A stretch of DNA of 64,000 bases from Syntrophosphaera sp035450685 (GCA_035450685.1 DAOTNF010000010.1:1-64000), one strand, 5' to 3'; shown: positions 9,264-18,985, numbered from the stretch's first letter. Notes: generated by a model not told the origin, from the sequence alone. Made by a program: numbers and translations.

Positions 9264-9393
9264 CTCTGGGTCTTCCTGGGTCATCCTTAACTTCGCAACC
9301 GCATACCTAAGGATGATGGCGCTAACTTCTTTGGTATCAAAGGAGAGCGACGTTACGGATATTGAGGATGGTTGGCAGATATTATGTGAATGG
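9264..9393 (+). repeat. dispersed repeat family B, diverged copy B6
   Basis: It shares GGGTCTTCCTGGGTCATCC, the CCTAAGGATGATGGCGCTAA region and a degenerate AAAGGAGAGC block with the other B copies. The AT-rich palindrome is lost and the 5' hairpin is absent. No credible gene was found in 9227-9715. A TTGACA at 9575-9580 may be the -35 of the hutU promoter, but no good -10 follows. Confidence 0.55.
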
Positions 9394-9715
9394 AGAAAGG
9401 AGATAAGCGGTAACTGGTATAGCAATCAAGTTGTTGCTGCATGTGACAGGCAAGACGCGTTGCAGTTGTGATGGACTTGGACATATCTGTTTTTTAGGGA
9501 TTGTATTTGAAATTGGTTCGGGCACGCGCGGCAATCCCCCGTTATGTCATAAACCCTCCAAATCGAGTTTTAACTTGACAAAAAAGTCTTTCCGAGAATC
9601 CATAGTAGAAAGGATAAATACCGCAAATCCGACGGTTCTTTGTTACATATCGAGATGCCTTGTAACATTCTTGGGAAAACGCCGCCGGATAGCGAAATAG
9701 CATGAGAGGTTTTAG

Positions 9716-11743
9716 ATGCCCCATAAAAAAATGTTTGAAGTTAAACTGGACCCGATACTGCCCCCTGATCCGGTCTTTGAGCCTAATATCCGCAGAGCAC
9801 CCCATAGAGGGCTCAATCTCACAAAAAAAGAAATCGCCTTAGCGGTCAAGAACGCACTGCGCTATGTTCCCCATGAACTCCACGCGAAGCTTGCTCCCGA
9901 ATTTTTGGATGAGCTGTTGAACCACGGGCGTATCTATGGATACCGTTACCGTCCCCAGGGGAGGATAAAAGGATTACCCCTGGACATGTATAAAGGCATC
10001 ACATCCGCCAAGGCGTTGCAGGTAATGATCGACAACAACCTGGATTTCGATGTCGCCCTCTATCCCTATGAGCTTGTCACTTACGGAGAAACCGGGCAGG
10101 TCTGCCAGAACTGGATGCAATACCGCCTGATCAAAAAGTATCTTGAAGTAATGACGGAAGAACAGACTCTGGTTGTCCAGTCCGGCCATCCCCTGGGTCT
10201 TTTCCCTTCCCGTCCCGAGGCTCCGCGCGTGATTTCCACCAACGGTCTGGTGATCGGAAACTGGGACAATCCGGAGGAGTTCAAGCGGCTGACCGCATTG
10301 GGAGTTGCCAATTACGGACAGATGACTGCCGGAGGCTGGATGTATATCGGCCCTCAGGGAATAGTTCATGGAACCTATATCACCCTGCTCAACGCAGGCA
10401 GGAAATACCTTGGCATCCCTGCTGACAAAGATCTGGGCGGAATCCTGTATATCTCTTCCGGCTTGGGCGGCATGAGCGGAGCCCAGTCCAAAGCGGTAGA
10501 AATAGCAGGCGGAATAGGCGTCATCGCCGAGGTTGACTACAGCCGCATCGAAACCAGGCATAGCCAGGGTTGGGTTAGCAAAGTTTCCAGCGACCTCCCG
10601 GAAATCTTCCGTTGGGTCGATGAACACCGCAGGAGCGGCAAACCCATCTCCATTGCCTATTACGGCAATATAGTCGATCTTTTGGAATACGTGGATACCC
10701 ACAACCTGAAAGCAGAACTGATATCAGACCAGACCTCCTGCCATGCCGTTTATGAAGGAGGCTACACTCCGACAGGCTTGAGCTTTGAAGAAGGCAGGCA
10801 ATTGCTGTCCACCGATAGCGACACTTTCCGCAAGAAAGTAGATGAATCCCTCCAGCGCCACTTCAGGGTTATCTCCCGCCTCAGTGCGAAAGGTTCAAAG
10901 TTTTGGGACTATGGAAACAGTTTCCTGGCATCGGTCTTCGATTCCGGCGAACACAGCATCGCCAGAAACGGAATCAACACCAGCGAAGGATTCATCTTCC
11001 CCTCTTATGTGGAGGACATCATGGGCCCCCTCTGCTTCGATTTTGGCTATGGCCCCTTCCGCTGGGTTTGCCTGAGCGGAAAAGACGAAGACCTGAGAGC
11101 TACAGACCAGGCAGCCGCCGAATTGATAGATCCCAACCGCAACGCGATGGACAGGGACAATTACCATTGGATCGTGAACGCGGAAGAAAACAAACTTGTA
11201 GTCGGCACCAAAGCCCGCATACTCTATGCTGACGAGATGGGCAGAGTCAATATCGCCCTCAGATTCAACCAACTGGTGAGGGAAGGTAAGATAGGACCGG
11301 TGATGTTGGGCCGCGACCATCACGACACATCGGGCACCGACTCCCCCTTCAGGGAAACCGCCAATATCCGGGACGGCAGCAACGTGATGGCTGATATGGC
11401 CACCCATTGTTTTGGCGGAAACATCGCCAGAGGCATGACCCTGGTGGTGCTTTCCAACGGCGGTGGAGTTGGCATCGGCCGAGCCATCAACGGCGGTAAC
11501 GGAATCGTCCTGGATGGCAGCGCCAGAATGGATGAAGTTGTCAGATCGGGCCTTTCCTGGGATGTGATGGGAGGAGTCGGCAGGCGCGGCTGGGCCCGCA
11601 ATCCCAACGCTATCCAAACAGTCCAGGCCTGGAACGAAGCCCACCCAACGGAAGGACATATCACTGTTCCCAGCCCGGTGGATGACGAGCAGATCGAAGC
11701 CCTGGTCAGCGAAACTCTTGTCAAGAACAAGGCAGGCAGATGA
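9716..11743 (+). CDS. hutU: urocanate hydratase (long form)
   Basis: 675 aa. Urocanate hydratase converts urocanate to 4-imidazolone-5-propionate in histidine breakdown and uses a tightly bound NAD+. The family signature region is clear: YGQMTAGGWMYIGPQGIVHGT, then SSGLGGMSGAQSKAVEIAGG with the glycine-rich NAD site, and FGYGPFRWVCLSG with the conserved aromatic stretch. It belongs to the long (~670 aa) form rather than the ~555 aa Pseudomonas type. GAGAGG precedes the ATG. No hutH, hutI or ftcD is present nearby. It overlaps the next gene by four bases. Confidence 0.96.
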   Translation: MPHKKMFEVKLDPILPPDPVFEPNIRRAPHRGLNLTKKEIALAVKNALRYVPHELHAKLAPEFLDELLNHGRIYGYRYRPQGRIKGLPLDMYKGITSAKALQVMIDNNLDFDVALYPYELVTYGETGQVCQNWMQYRLIKKYLEVMTEEQTLVVQSGHPLGLFPSRPEAPRVISTNGLVIGNWDNPEEFKRLTALGVANYGQMTAGGWMYIGPQGIVHGTYITLLNAGRKYLGIPADKDLGGILYISSGLGGMSGAQSKAVEIAGGIGVIAEVDYSRIETRHSQGWVSKVSSDLPEIFRWVDEHRRSGKPISIAYYGNIVDLLEYVDTHNLKAELISDQTSCHAVYEGGYTPTGLSFEEGRQLLSTDSDTFRKKVDESLQRHFRVISRLSAKGSKFWDYGNSFLASVFDSGEHSIARNGINTSEGFIFPSYVEDIMGPLCFDFGYGPFRWVCLSGKDEDLRATDQAAAELIDPNRNAMDRDNYHWIVNAEENKLVVGTKARILYADEMGRVNIALRFNQLVREGKIGPVMLGRDHHDTSGTDSPFRETANIRDGSNVMADMATHCFGGNIARGMTLVVLSNGGGVGIGRAINGGNGIVLDGSARMDEVVRSGLSWDVMGGVGRRGWARNPNAIQTVQAWNEAHPTEGHITVPSPVDDEQIEALVSETLVKNKAGR

Positions 11744-13116
11744 GCAGCATGCTTAACAACTTCAACAAGCTGATGAAGGCCCACTCCATCCCTGAAAGCG
11801 TGATCCGCACCTTTGGTTCTTATTATAAGCTCCTTGAAAGCGGCGCCAGCGGCCAGATACCGGGTTCAGAGATCAAAGCCCCGTCGCCGGAAAACCTGAT
11901 CGACTACAGCGAAGTCAATTCATACAGGAATCAAGGTATCCTGAAAAACATCGTGGTGATCAAGCTTAACGGCGGATTGGGCACAAGCATGGGCCTCAGC
12001 GCGGCCAAAAGCCTGCTTCCCGTGAAAGGCAACATGAACTTTCTGGATATCATCACGAGGCAGGTGCTTTCCCTGCGGGCAGGTTCCGGCTATGAAGTGC
12101 TGTTGATGTTTATGAACAGCTACAACACGGAAGAGGACACCCTCAGCTATCTAAACAGGTATCCTGACCTGGGACGCCAGAAACTGCCCCTGTCGTTTTT
12201 GCAGAACAGATTCCCCCGCATCCGGCAGGACAATCTGAAGCCCTATGAAAATGAAAACGAAGCCAAGATGTGGAATCCACCCGGCCATGGTGACATTTAC
12301 GCCGCCCTGAACACCTCCGGATTGTTGGACAGGCTGATAGAAAGCGGCTACCGCTATGCCTTTATCTCAAACTCCGACAACCTGGGAGCCACGGTGGATA
12401 CAGGAATTCCTGCCTTTATGGAGGAAAAAGGTATCCAGTTCCTGATCGAGGTTTGCGAACGCACCGCTGCAGACAGGAAAGGCGGGCATCTCAGTGAAGA
12501 CCTGAACGGACGTCTTCTGCTGCGCGAAGTGGCGCAGTGCCCCGCCGACGAGCTTGACGAGTTTCAGAACATCGAATATTACAAATATTTCAACACCAAC
12601 AATATATGGGTCGATCTCCAGGCCCTGCAGTGGAATCTGATCGCCGAGGACGGGGTCATGATCCTGCCTTTGATAGTGAATCCCAAGGTGGTGGATGGAA
12701 CTCCCGTCTATCAACTGGAAACAGCCATGGGAGCCGCCATCAATATCTTTAACAACTCCAGGGCTTTGGTGGTGCCCCGCAGCCGCTTTGCCCCCGTGAA
12801 GAAAAACACTGACCTGCTCGCCATCTGGTCTGACGCCTACGAGTTGAACGACCAATACCAGGTGGTTCTCAAACGTGGCTTGGACGCTCCTCCACTGATC
12901 GAACTCGATGAGCGCTATTACGGCAAGATCGACCAGTTGCTCGAGCGGTTCAAAGATGGCGTTCCCTCGCTTGCTGGATGCAAGTCTTTCAAGGTTACAG
13001 GAGATATTAGCTTTGGCGAAGATGTGATCTGCGAAGGCGAGGTCAGTATCACATCAAGCCAGCCGGCATATATCAAGAGCAAGCTGATCACTCAACATCT
13101 GAATCTGGACTCATAG
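11740..13116 (+). CDS. UTP-glucose-1-phosphate uridylyltransferase, eukaryote-like family
   Basis: 458 aa of the UDPGP family (the UGP2/AGX superfamily). The nucleotide-binding motif KLNGGLGTSMG is at residues ~70-80. KSLLPV, the conserved NPPGHGD and a left-handed beta-helix-like C-terminus follow. It would make UDP-glucose from UTP and glucose-1-phosphate for envelope sugars. Its ATG overlaps the hutU stop (ATGA). It is unrelated to the bacterial GalU family, so the sugar specificity (glucose or N-acetylhexosamine) is inferred from family resemblance only. Confidence 0.85.
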   Translation: MSSMLNNFNKLMKAHSIPESVIRTFGSYYKLLESGASGQIPGSEIKAPSPENLIDYSEVNSYRNQGILKNIVVIKLNGGLGTSMGLSAAKSLLPVKGNMNFLDIITRQVLSLRAGSGYEVLLMFMNSYNTEEDTLSYLNRYPDLGRQKLPLSFLQNRFPRIRQDNLKPYENENEAKMWNPPGHGDIYAALNTSGLLDRLIESGYRYAFISNSDNLGATVDTGIPAFMEEKGIQFLIEVCERTAADRKGGHLSEDLNGRLLLREVAQCPADELDEFQNIEYYKYFNTNNIWVDLQALQWNLIAEDGVMILPLIVNPKVVDGTPVYQLETAMGAAINIFNNSRALVVPRSRFAPVKKNTDLLAIWSDAYELNDQYQVVLKRGLDAPPLIELDERYYGKIDQLLERFKDGVPSLAGCKSFKVTGDISFGEDVICEGEVSITSSQPAYIKSKLITQHLNLDS

Positions 13117-13127
13117 GAGGATCGCTG

Positions 13128-14057
13128 ATGGTTTCCAAGGCGGCAAAGATCAGGTTGGGCCTGTTTCTTAGCGTAGGTATATCGATCCTTGTGCTGTTTT
13201 TCATTGTGGTAGCCGGAAGGCACCTGATGCAAAGCCAGGACATCTACTTTATCGAGTTTGAAAACTACTCCGTCAGAGGACTTAATGTGGGCGGGACGGT
13301 CAATTACAACGGAATACCGATTGGCAGGGTCGAGGAAATCAAGATCAAGCCTGACGATGTCACCAAAGTGGTTCTCAAAGTTGGACTGGATAAAGGCACT
13401 CCCATCAAGTCCGACAGCGAAGCCATCCTCATTTGGGTAGGAATAACCGGAGTGAAAGCTGTGGAAATCAGGGGAGGCACCAACCAGGCTACCGATCTTA
13501 AGCCAAAAAGCTTCATCCGCAGGGGAGTTTCATCGCTGGACGATATCTCCACCAGGGCGCTAACCATCGCCGAAAAGATCGATGTTATTGCCACCAACAT
13601 CAGTTCCATGACCAATCCCGAAAACCAAGCCAATCTCGCCGGCATCCTTGGAAAAACGAACTCGATCCTGGCAGCCACAGAAACCGATCTTTCTTCCACA
13701 CTGCAAAGCCTCAGCGTCCTGGCAGCCAACGCCGCGGAGATGAGCCGCAAGCTGAACAGCTCCCTGGACAGGGTCAACAATGTCCTCACCTCGGCTGAGC
13801 TGGACTCCCTGGTAGCCAACATCAACAACATATCAACCCAACTGAAAGAGGCCGACATCCAAAATTTGATCGGCCAGTTGAGCGAGACAACCAGCAAAAC
13901 GGGAAGTATGGTCTCCAACGTCGATCGGCTGCTTATCAGCAACAGAGCCAATTTGACCGAGATCCTGGAATCTCTGCGGGAAGCGAGTGAAAACCTCAAC
14001 GAGTTTTCCCGCCAGATCGCCGACCAGCCTTCCATTATTCTGAGGGGTAACAGATGA
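13128..14057 (+). CDS. MCE-domain (MlaD-like) lipid transport protein
   Basis: 309 aa. One N-terminal transmembrane helix (residues ~9-30) is followed by an MCE domain at ~38-125 (NVGGTVNYNGIPIGRVEEIKI and the GITGVKAVEIRGG region). A long helical, coiled-coil C-terminus of about 170 residues follows, as in MCE proteins that form periplasmic rings or tunnels. It is the substrate-binding subunit of the ABC cassette made with the three next genes. AGGAGG lies just upstream of the ATG. Confidence 0.9.
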   Translation: MVSKAAKIRLGLFLSVGISILVLFFIVVAGRHLMQSQDIYFIEFENYSVRGLNVGGTVNYNGIPIGRVEEIKIKPDDVTKVVLKVGLDKGTPIKSDSEAILIWVGITGVKAVEIRGGTNQATDLKPKSFIRRGVSSLDDISTRALTIAEKIDVIATNISSMTNPENQANLAGILGKTNSILAATETDLSSTLQSLSVLAANAAEMSRKLNSSLDRVNNVLTSAELDSLVANINNISTQLKEADIQNLIGQLSETTSKTGSMVSNVDRLLISNRANLTEILESLREASENLNEFSRQIADQPSIILRGNR

Positions 14058-16240
14058 AGCGCAACCAGCTAAAAACCCGCCTGTATTGCACCCTGATACT
14101 GCTCTTTGGCGCGTTATTGTTCCTGAGCGGATGTTTGCACAAAGTGGACAGAACAGTCACCAATTACTATGTGTTGGACTATCTTCCCGCCACAGAAAAC
14201 GACCAGCTCAAGCTGGCCAAGCCCTTTCCAAAGAACATTGAAGTCCTTGACGCCACCATCGACCGCACCTATTCGCGCAATCAACTGGTGGTAAAGGACA
14301 GCTTTACCAGGGTCAGATACCTGCCTTTCGACATCTGGGCAAACAGGCTCAGCGACGCGATTCCCAATCTGGTGGCCCAACGTTTGCGCGCCTACAACAT
14401 TTTCCGCAGGGTAAACCGCGATGCCGCCGAGGCTGCTCCGGATTACTACCTGCAAATGAACATCCTCAACGTGGAAAAGATCGAAGGCCAACGTCCCAAA
14501 GCCCATTTGCGCCTGGAGTTCCTGTTGCAGGATGCCAAATCGCAGAGCGTTTTACTCTCCTATAAACCAGAACGCTATTCAGAGCTGCCGGACAATAGCA
14601 CCGTCTATCTGGTGCAAACTTACAACGTGATGCTGATGCAGGAAACCGATATCTTCGCCGCAAAGTGCAGGTTGTTTTTGGAAGGCAAGGACGAAGAGAC
14701 TGATCTCCCCCCCGAAAAGCAGGGCCACCTGCAAAACTTCGTTTACACCGCTGCTTCCGAAGCCGCCGCAGAAACTGCCGGCGGTGAACTGCTTTTACCT
14801 CTGCTTTCCAATCAAAACACTGTAATACGTTACACTGTGGAACAGATGAACGCAGAAGGGGATATCGTCAACCGCCAGGAAGCTGAATTCGGTAAGGAAC
14901 TGCCTCTCGAACCAGGAAATTATCTGATCACTATCGGTGAAAACCAGGAGATACAAATCCCGGCTGAGATCAAACCCCGCATGCGCACCGTGGTGAGCGG
15001 GCAATGGTCAGAACTGGTGGTCAAGATCATGGACCAGAGCCAGACAAGGGTGCGCCTGTCCTATGACCTGTGGATCAAGGACGCTGACGAATACGATTAC
15101 TATCTTTATGGTTCGGACACCAGTATCGGCGATGAAGACCTGGGACAACCCGACAAGGTGTGGATTCTGAAGCCTGGCACTTACATGATCAAGCTGGGTG
15201 GTTTCTGGAACGACTTCAAGGATTTCACCACGGTCAACATCAACCCTGGTCAGAACGAGATCCTCACCGTGGTGGTGGATCCCTCCGGAGAAGGCAACCT
15301 CATGATTGGAGCAGGCATCCTGGGCGAAGACCCCCTCTTCAAAGACCATCCCTTGGTCCACAAAGGCGCCATCCACGGCAACATCAACCTCAATACCCGC
15401 AACAGCGACGACCAAAAGGACGCCGAGTATAACCTGAACATTATCGGCCAGTTGGAAAACAATCTGGACCTGACCTTTCCTTACAGGCACTACACCGCCC
15501 GCAGTATCTACGACCTGGGTATGAGCCACGGAACAGGCAGAGACCTGCAGATCAGCACAGATTCCTATTCTCTCAAGAATGTTATGCTTTTCACCCCTTG
15601 GGAAGCCAGAGAAAAGCTGAAAGACTTTTCTTTCTATGGCCGGGTAGATCTGAAAACGCACTTTTTTGACGAGACCCGCAAATTTGACGATCCCAAAAAC
15701 CTGCTTGTCCTTTCTCACAAAAGCGACACCCTGCAGGTGCTCACCAATGCCGACCAGCTTAAGACCAAACATGCCTTGTTCCCCATGAACCTCAAGGAGG
15801 GGCTGGGCATCACCTACCGCTGGGTGATGAACCCCAAGGTCGCCCTCAGCCTGCGTGGCGGCTATGGCTGGCAGCAGGAATTCAATCGCGACAGCTATAA
15901 CTTTGTGGAACGAACTTTAGTGGATTCACTCTACTATGATATGTATATGGAAGGCTCTGACAAAAATGACCATGGACTGGAGAGCACTCTCATTCTCTCA
16001 GCCCTCAACCTGATGCGCTTTTTGAACGTCAATTCCACTTTTGAGGTTTTTGTCCCCATGAACCGCGACCAGATCCGTCCCCGTTTTGAAAGCGAGAGCC
16101 GCTTCAACATCCGCATCTATCGCAACGTCTCTCTGGATCTGAAGCTCACCGCTGCTTATGAACGCAAGGACGAGCGGACTCGCCAGGATTGGATCGTTTA
16201 CGGCCTGGATTCGTTTTTGCGCATTTCGCTCTATTACTGA
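14054..16240 (+). CDS. MCE-system auxiliary lipoprotein fused to an outer-membrane-barrel-like domain
   Basis: 728 aa; ATG overlaps the MCE gene by four bases. The lipobox LFLSGC places Cys27. Residues ~35-215 resemble the ABC-type transport auxiliary (PqiC/YmbA-like) domain, with YYVLDYLP, RYLPFDIWANRLSDAIPNLV and the final VLMSY-type strand. Residues ~240-420 hold beta-rich, partly repeated segments. From ~435 to the end the sequence alternates polar and hydrophobic residues in strand-like blocks and finishes in SFLRISLYY, as expected for an outer-membrane beta-barrel. The domain merger would tether the MCE cassette to the outer membrane (inference). Confidence 0.75.
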   Translation: MKRNQLKTRLYCTLILLFGALLFLSGCLHKVDRTVTNYYVLDYLPATENDQLKLAKPFPKNIEVLDATIDRTYSRNQLVVKDSFTRVRYLPFDIWANRLSDAIPNLVAQRLRAYNIFRRVNRDAAEAAPDYYLQMNILNVEKIEGQRPKAHLRLEFLLQDAKSQSVLLSYKPERYSELPDNSTVYLVQTYNVMLMQETDIFAAKCRLFLEGKDEETDLPPEKQGHLQNFVYTAASEAAAETAGGELLLPLLSNQNTVIRYTVEQMNAEGDIVNRQEAEFGKELPLEPGNYLITIGENQEIQIPAEIKPRMRTVVSGQWSELVVKIMDQSQTRVRLSYDLWIKDADEYDYYLYGSDTSIGDEDLGQPDKVWILKPGTYMIKLGGFWNDFKDFTTVNINPGQNEILTVVVDPSGEGNLMIGAGILGEDPLFKDHPLVHKGAIHGNINLNTRNSDDQKDAEYNLNIIGQLENNLDLTFPYRHYTARSIYDLGMSHGTGRDLQISTDSYSLKNVMLFTPWEAREKLKDFSFYGRVDLKTHFFDETRKFDDPKNLLVLSHKSDTLQVLTNADQLKTKHALFPMNLKEGLGITYRWVMNPKVALSLRGGYGWQQEFNRDSYNFVERTLVDSLYYDMYMEGSDKNDHGLESTLILSALNLMRFLNVNSTFEVFVPMNRDQIRPRFESESRFNIRIYRNVSLDLKLTAAYERKDERTRQDWIVYGLDSFLRISLYY

Positions 16241-16241
16241 T

Positions 16242-17321
16242 ATGCTTAAACTCAGTTTCCACGAAGGACTGCTGCGCATCGAAGGCTCTTTGGTGGCGCC
16301 TGATATTCCCTCCCTCCATTCCGAGTTGGAAGCTGTGTTGAAAAGCAAAGCCAGCTTCAATATCGACCTATCCGGCCTTACCGGGATCGACAGCGCCGGT
16401 GTGGCCTTTTTGGAAGAGCTGACCCTTAAAGCCGCCCAAAAAGGAGCCCTGATCATACATCCTCCTTCCGCAGAGATCCAATCTGTGATGGACACCTTTC
16501 GTTCCCTCGATCTGCCCACCGTTGAACCCCGACCCAAACAGGGATTTCTGGAAAGCGCAGGAGAAAATCTGCTTATCCGTCTGGACAGCTTCAAAAACGC
16601 CATCATGACCGCTTCGGAAGTGGTCTGGTGGTCTATAATCGGAATCTTCGACCGCAGCGGACAGCGCAAATATTCAATAGTTCAACAAGGCCTCGCACTG
16701 GGATTCAATGCCATGCCGATCATCGCTCTGATGTCATTCATAATTGGCTTTATCCTGTCTCTACAATCTGCGGTGCAACTTCGTATCTATGGGGCGAACA
16801 TCTTTCTGGCCGACCTACTTGCCATAACCATGGTACGCGAGATGGGGCCCTTGATCACGGCGATCCTGGTGGCTGGGCGCAGCGGTTCCGCAATCGCCTC
16901 CGAGATCGCGAGCATGAATGTGTCGGAAGAACTGGATGCCCTGCGCATGATGGCGCTCGATCCTGTGCGTTTTGTGGTGGTTCCAAAGTTTCATGCCATA
17001 ACCCTGGTCATGCCCGTATTGGTGTTGCTTGCCATCATCGCTGGCGAGATTGGTGGGGCGGTGATCGCTTTTGGTTACCTGGATCTGAGCGTGAGCACCT
17101 TTTTAAGTCGTTCATTCAATATTCTAACCCTTAAAGACCTGATCATCACCTTCACCAAGAGCACCGTCTTTGCGTGGCTCATCGTGATAATCGGCGCCCA
17201 TTATGGCTTCCAGACCACAGGCGGAGCAGAAGGAGTGGGCAAAGCCACCACTGCCTCTGTGGTTTCCTCCATCTTTGCCATTGTGATTGCCGATTCCCTG
17301 TTCAGCCTTCTCTATATATGA
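16242..17321 (+). CDS. mlaE: MlaE-type ABC permease with N-terminal STAS domain
   Basis: 359 aa. ATG 16242 begins one base after the previous stop; an upstream in-frame ATG at 16158 lies inside the barrel gene and is rejected. Residues ~1-95 form a STAS domain (FNIDLSGLTGIDSAGVAFLEE), the role played by separate MlaB in Escherichia coli. The rest is an MlaE permease with about six hydrophobic segments and the family signature REMGPLITAILVAGRSGSAIASEIASM. It works with the MCE protein and the ATPase to move lipids between the membranes; direction cannot be told from sequence. Confidence 0.93.
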   Translation: MLKLSFHEGLLRIEGSLVAPDIPSLHSELEAVLKSKASFNIDLSGLTGIDSAGVAFLEELTLKAAQKGALIIHPPSAEIQSVMDTFRSLDLPTVEPRPKQGFLESAGENLLIRLDSFKNAIMTASEVVWWSIIGIFDRSGQRKYSIVQQGLALGFNAMPIIALMSFIIGFILSLQSAVQLRIYGANIFLADLLAITMVREMGPLITAILVAGRSGSAIASEIASMNVSEELDALRMMALDPVRFVVVPKFHAITLVMPVLVLLAIIAGEIGGAVIAFGYLDLSVSTFLSRSFNILTLKDLIITFTKSTVFAWLIVIIGAHYGFQTTGGAEGVGKATTASVVSSIFAIVIADSLFSLLYI

Positions 17322-18067
17322 AAAACAACGAACCCATCATCAGTGTGCGCGGCCTGGAAGCCAGATATGGCGAAAAGGTGATCCTCAGCGATATCGATCT
17401 GGACATCTTCCCGGGCCAGCTAACGGTTATTTTGGGAAGCAGCGGCTGCGGGAAAACCACAATGCTCAAAGCCATCACCCGTCTTGTCGAACCTACCAAA
17501 GGCAGCATTAAATACTGGGGCGAAGAGATCACCGAGATGGACGAAAACCACTTTCAGAAAGTGCTAAAGAAGGTCGGAATGCTCTTTCAGGGAGGAGCGC
17601 TGCTCAACTCCCTCAATGTCTTTGAAAACATCGCGATCCCGCTGGAGCAGCACACGCACCTCTCTCCCGCCCTCATCGAGCGGATCATCCGCGTCAAATT
17701 ATCCCTGGTCAAACTGGGCGACGTTATGCATCTGATGCCATCCGAACTTTCCGGGGGCATGAAAAAGCGTGTGGCTTTGGCCAGGGCGATAGTTCTCGAT
17801 CCCAAGATACTCTTTTGCGACGAGCCTTCCGCCGGTATCGACCCCCTCACCTCCTCGCATCTTGATGAATTGCTGTTGGAGCTAAAGCGCAAACTGAACA
17901 TGACCATCGTGGTCGTGACCCACGAGCTTGCCTCTATCCACCGTATCGCGGACCGTATCATCTTCCTGGACAACGGGCGGCTCATCTTCCAGGGCGACCT
18001 TGCCGCCGCCAAACAAGCGCATATCCCATCCATAGACACCTTCTTCCGCTCCGGGCGTTATGATTGA
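17318..18067 (+). CDS. mlaF: MlaF-type ABC transporter ATP-binding protein
   Basis: 249 aa with Walker A GSSGCGKTT, signature LSGGMKKRVALARA, Walker B ILFCDEPSAGIDP and a switch histidine in VVTHEL. SAGIDP rather than TSGLDP is typical of the MCE-linked ATPases. ATG overlaps the permease stop (ATGA 17318-17321). It powers the MCE cassette from the cytoplasmic face. Confidence 0.94.
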   Translation: MKNNEPIISVRGLEARYGEKVILSDIDLDIFPGQLTVILGSSGCGKTTMLKAITRLVEPTKGSIKYWGEEITEMDENHFQKVLKKVGMLFQGGALLNSLNVFENIAIPLEQHTHLSPALIERIIRVKLSLVKLGDVMHLMPSELSGGMKKRVALARAIVLDPKILFCDEPSAGIDPLTSSHLDELLLELKRKLNMTIVVVTHELASIHRIADRIIFLDNGRLIFQGDLAAAKQAHIPSIDTFFRSGRYD

Positions 18068-18551
18068 ACCCCGCTTTTTCATCATCGCCGCCCTGGACCG
18101 CAACGGTATCATCGGCAAGGATGGGCGCATGCCCTGGCATATCCGGGAAGACCTTGCCTGGTTCAAAAAACAGACCCTGGGCCATAAGGTGATCATGGGT
18201 AGAAAAACCTGGCTTTCATTGGGTAAAGCCCTTGTGGGGCGCGAAAACATCGTTTTAAGCCGCGATCCCGCATTCTCCCCATCCGGAGCAATAGCGATGA
18301 GAAACCTGTCTGATTTGATGGCTTTTTGCGGTTCAGAGGACTGCTTTGTGATTGGCGGAGCGCAAATCTACCGTCTTTTCCTCGATCGCGCTTCCCGCCT
18401 CTATCTCACAAAAATCGGAGCCGACTTTGAGGGCGACACCCACTTTCCAGCCATCGACAAACGCGACTGGCGGTTGATCTATCGACGCTACTTGCGTTCC
18501 CAACAAGGCTATAAGCTGCGCTTCACCATTAGCGAACGTATCTCAAAGTAA
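18060..18551 (+). CDS. folA: dihydrofolate reductase
   Basis: 163 aa. DHFR landmarks: IIAALDRNGIIG, MPW, the active-site acid in REDLAWFKK (equivalent to Asp27 of E. coli), VIMGRKTW and the NADPH-binding VIGGAQIY. It reduces dihydrofolate to tetrahydrofolate. It overlaps the ATPase gene by 8 nt, so it is probably co-transcribed with the lipid-transport cassette. The window also carries folP and folD, but elsewhere. Confidence 0.95.
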   Translation: MIEPRFFIIAALDRNGIIGKDGRMPWHIREDLAWFKKQTLGHKVIMGRKTWLSLGKALVGRENIVLSRDPAFSPSGAIAMRNLSDLMAFCGSEDCFVIGGAQIYRLFLDRASRLYLTKIGADFEGDTHFPAIDKRDWRLIYRRYLRSQQGYKLRFTISERISK

Positions 18552-18567
18552 CGCGGCGCCACTATAC

Positions 18568-18705
18568 CTCGTCATCCCGACTTGCGAGCCAGACTCCAGC
18601 ATTAAAGAAGCAACCACCCGAACAAAAATCAAACCTCAACAGACTATACTCCGTGCCATCCCGGGCTTGACCCGGGATCCAGTCTTTTAGAAAAGTTCTC
18701 ACAAG
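18568..18705 (+). repeat. dispersed repeat family C, copy C1
   Basis: It contains CGTCATCCCG and the palindromic CCGGGCTTGACCCGGGATCC, followed by AGTCTTTTAGAAA. Between them is the module AAGCAACCACCCGAACAAAAA ending in AGACTATACT. Copies with the same modules are at 46135-46226 and, inverted, 53505-53610. It abuts B1. Confidence 0.7.
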
Positions 18706-18721
18706 GTTCAAAAAATCACGG

Positions 18722-18930
18722 AACCATTTCACCTATCCACCTTTCCACGGCGTGAACGTAGCACCTATATATTATGGGGGAGGATTGCCCTCATTTGCAT
18801 CACGCCCTCTGGTGATAGTCATCCGTAGGTCAACCTTATAATTTATAAGGATGACCTAAGGATGATGGCGAAAAAGCAAGTAGCAGCAAAGGAGGGAGCT
18901 ATGGAGGATAAACAACAATGTTGGCATATC
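18722..18930 (+). repeat. dispersed repeat family B, copy B1
   Basis: Order of blocks: CCACCTTTCCACGG, TAGCACCTATATATTATG, a G-rich/C-rich inverted pair, GGTCAACCTTATAATTTA with its palindrome CCTTATAATTTATAAGG (18834-18850), CCTAAGGATGATGGC and AAAGGAGGGAGCTATGGAGG. It lies between convergent genes. Confidence 0.85.
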
Positions 18931-18937
18931 AAAAAGA

Positions 18938-18963
18938 AAGGCTCTCCTTTGTGGGAGAGCCTT
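18938..18963 (-). terminator. Rho-independent terminator of the large lipoprotein gene
   Basis: AAGGCTCTCC (18938-18947) pairs perfectly with GGAGAGCCTT (18954-18963). On the minus strand the stem is followed by TCTTTTT. The plus-strand side is AT-rich, so it may also stop transcription from folA. Confidence 0.85.
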
Positions 18964-18985
18964 TATATTATTATTCGGGAATACT

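Noticed and set aside
9247..9471. Frame running through repeat B6
   Set aside because: Part of it comes from the repeat; no family and no conserved start. Treated as non-coding.
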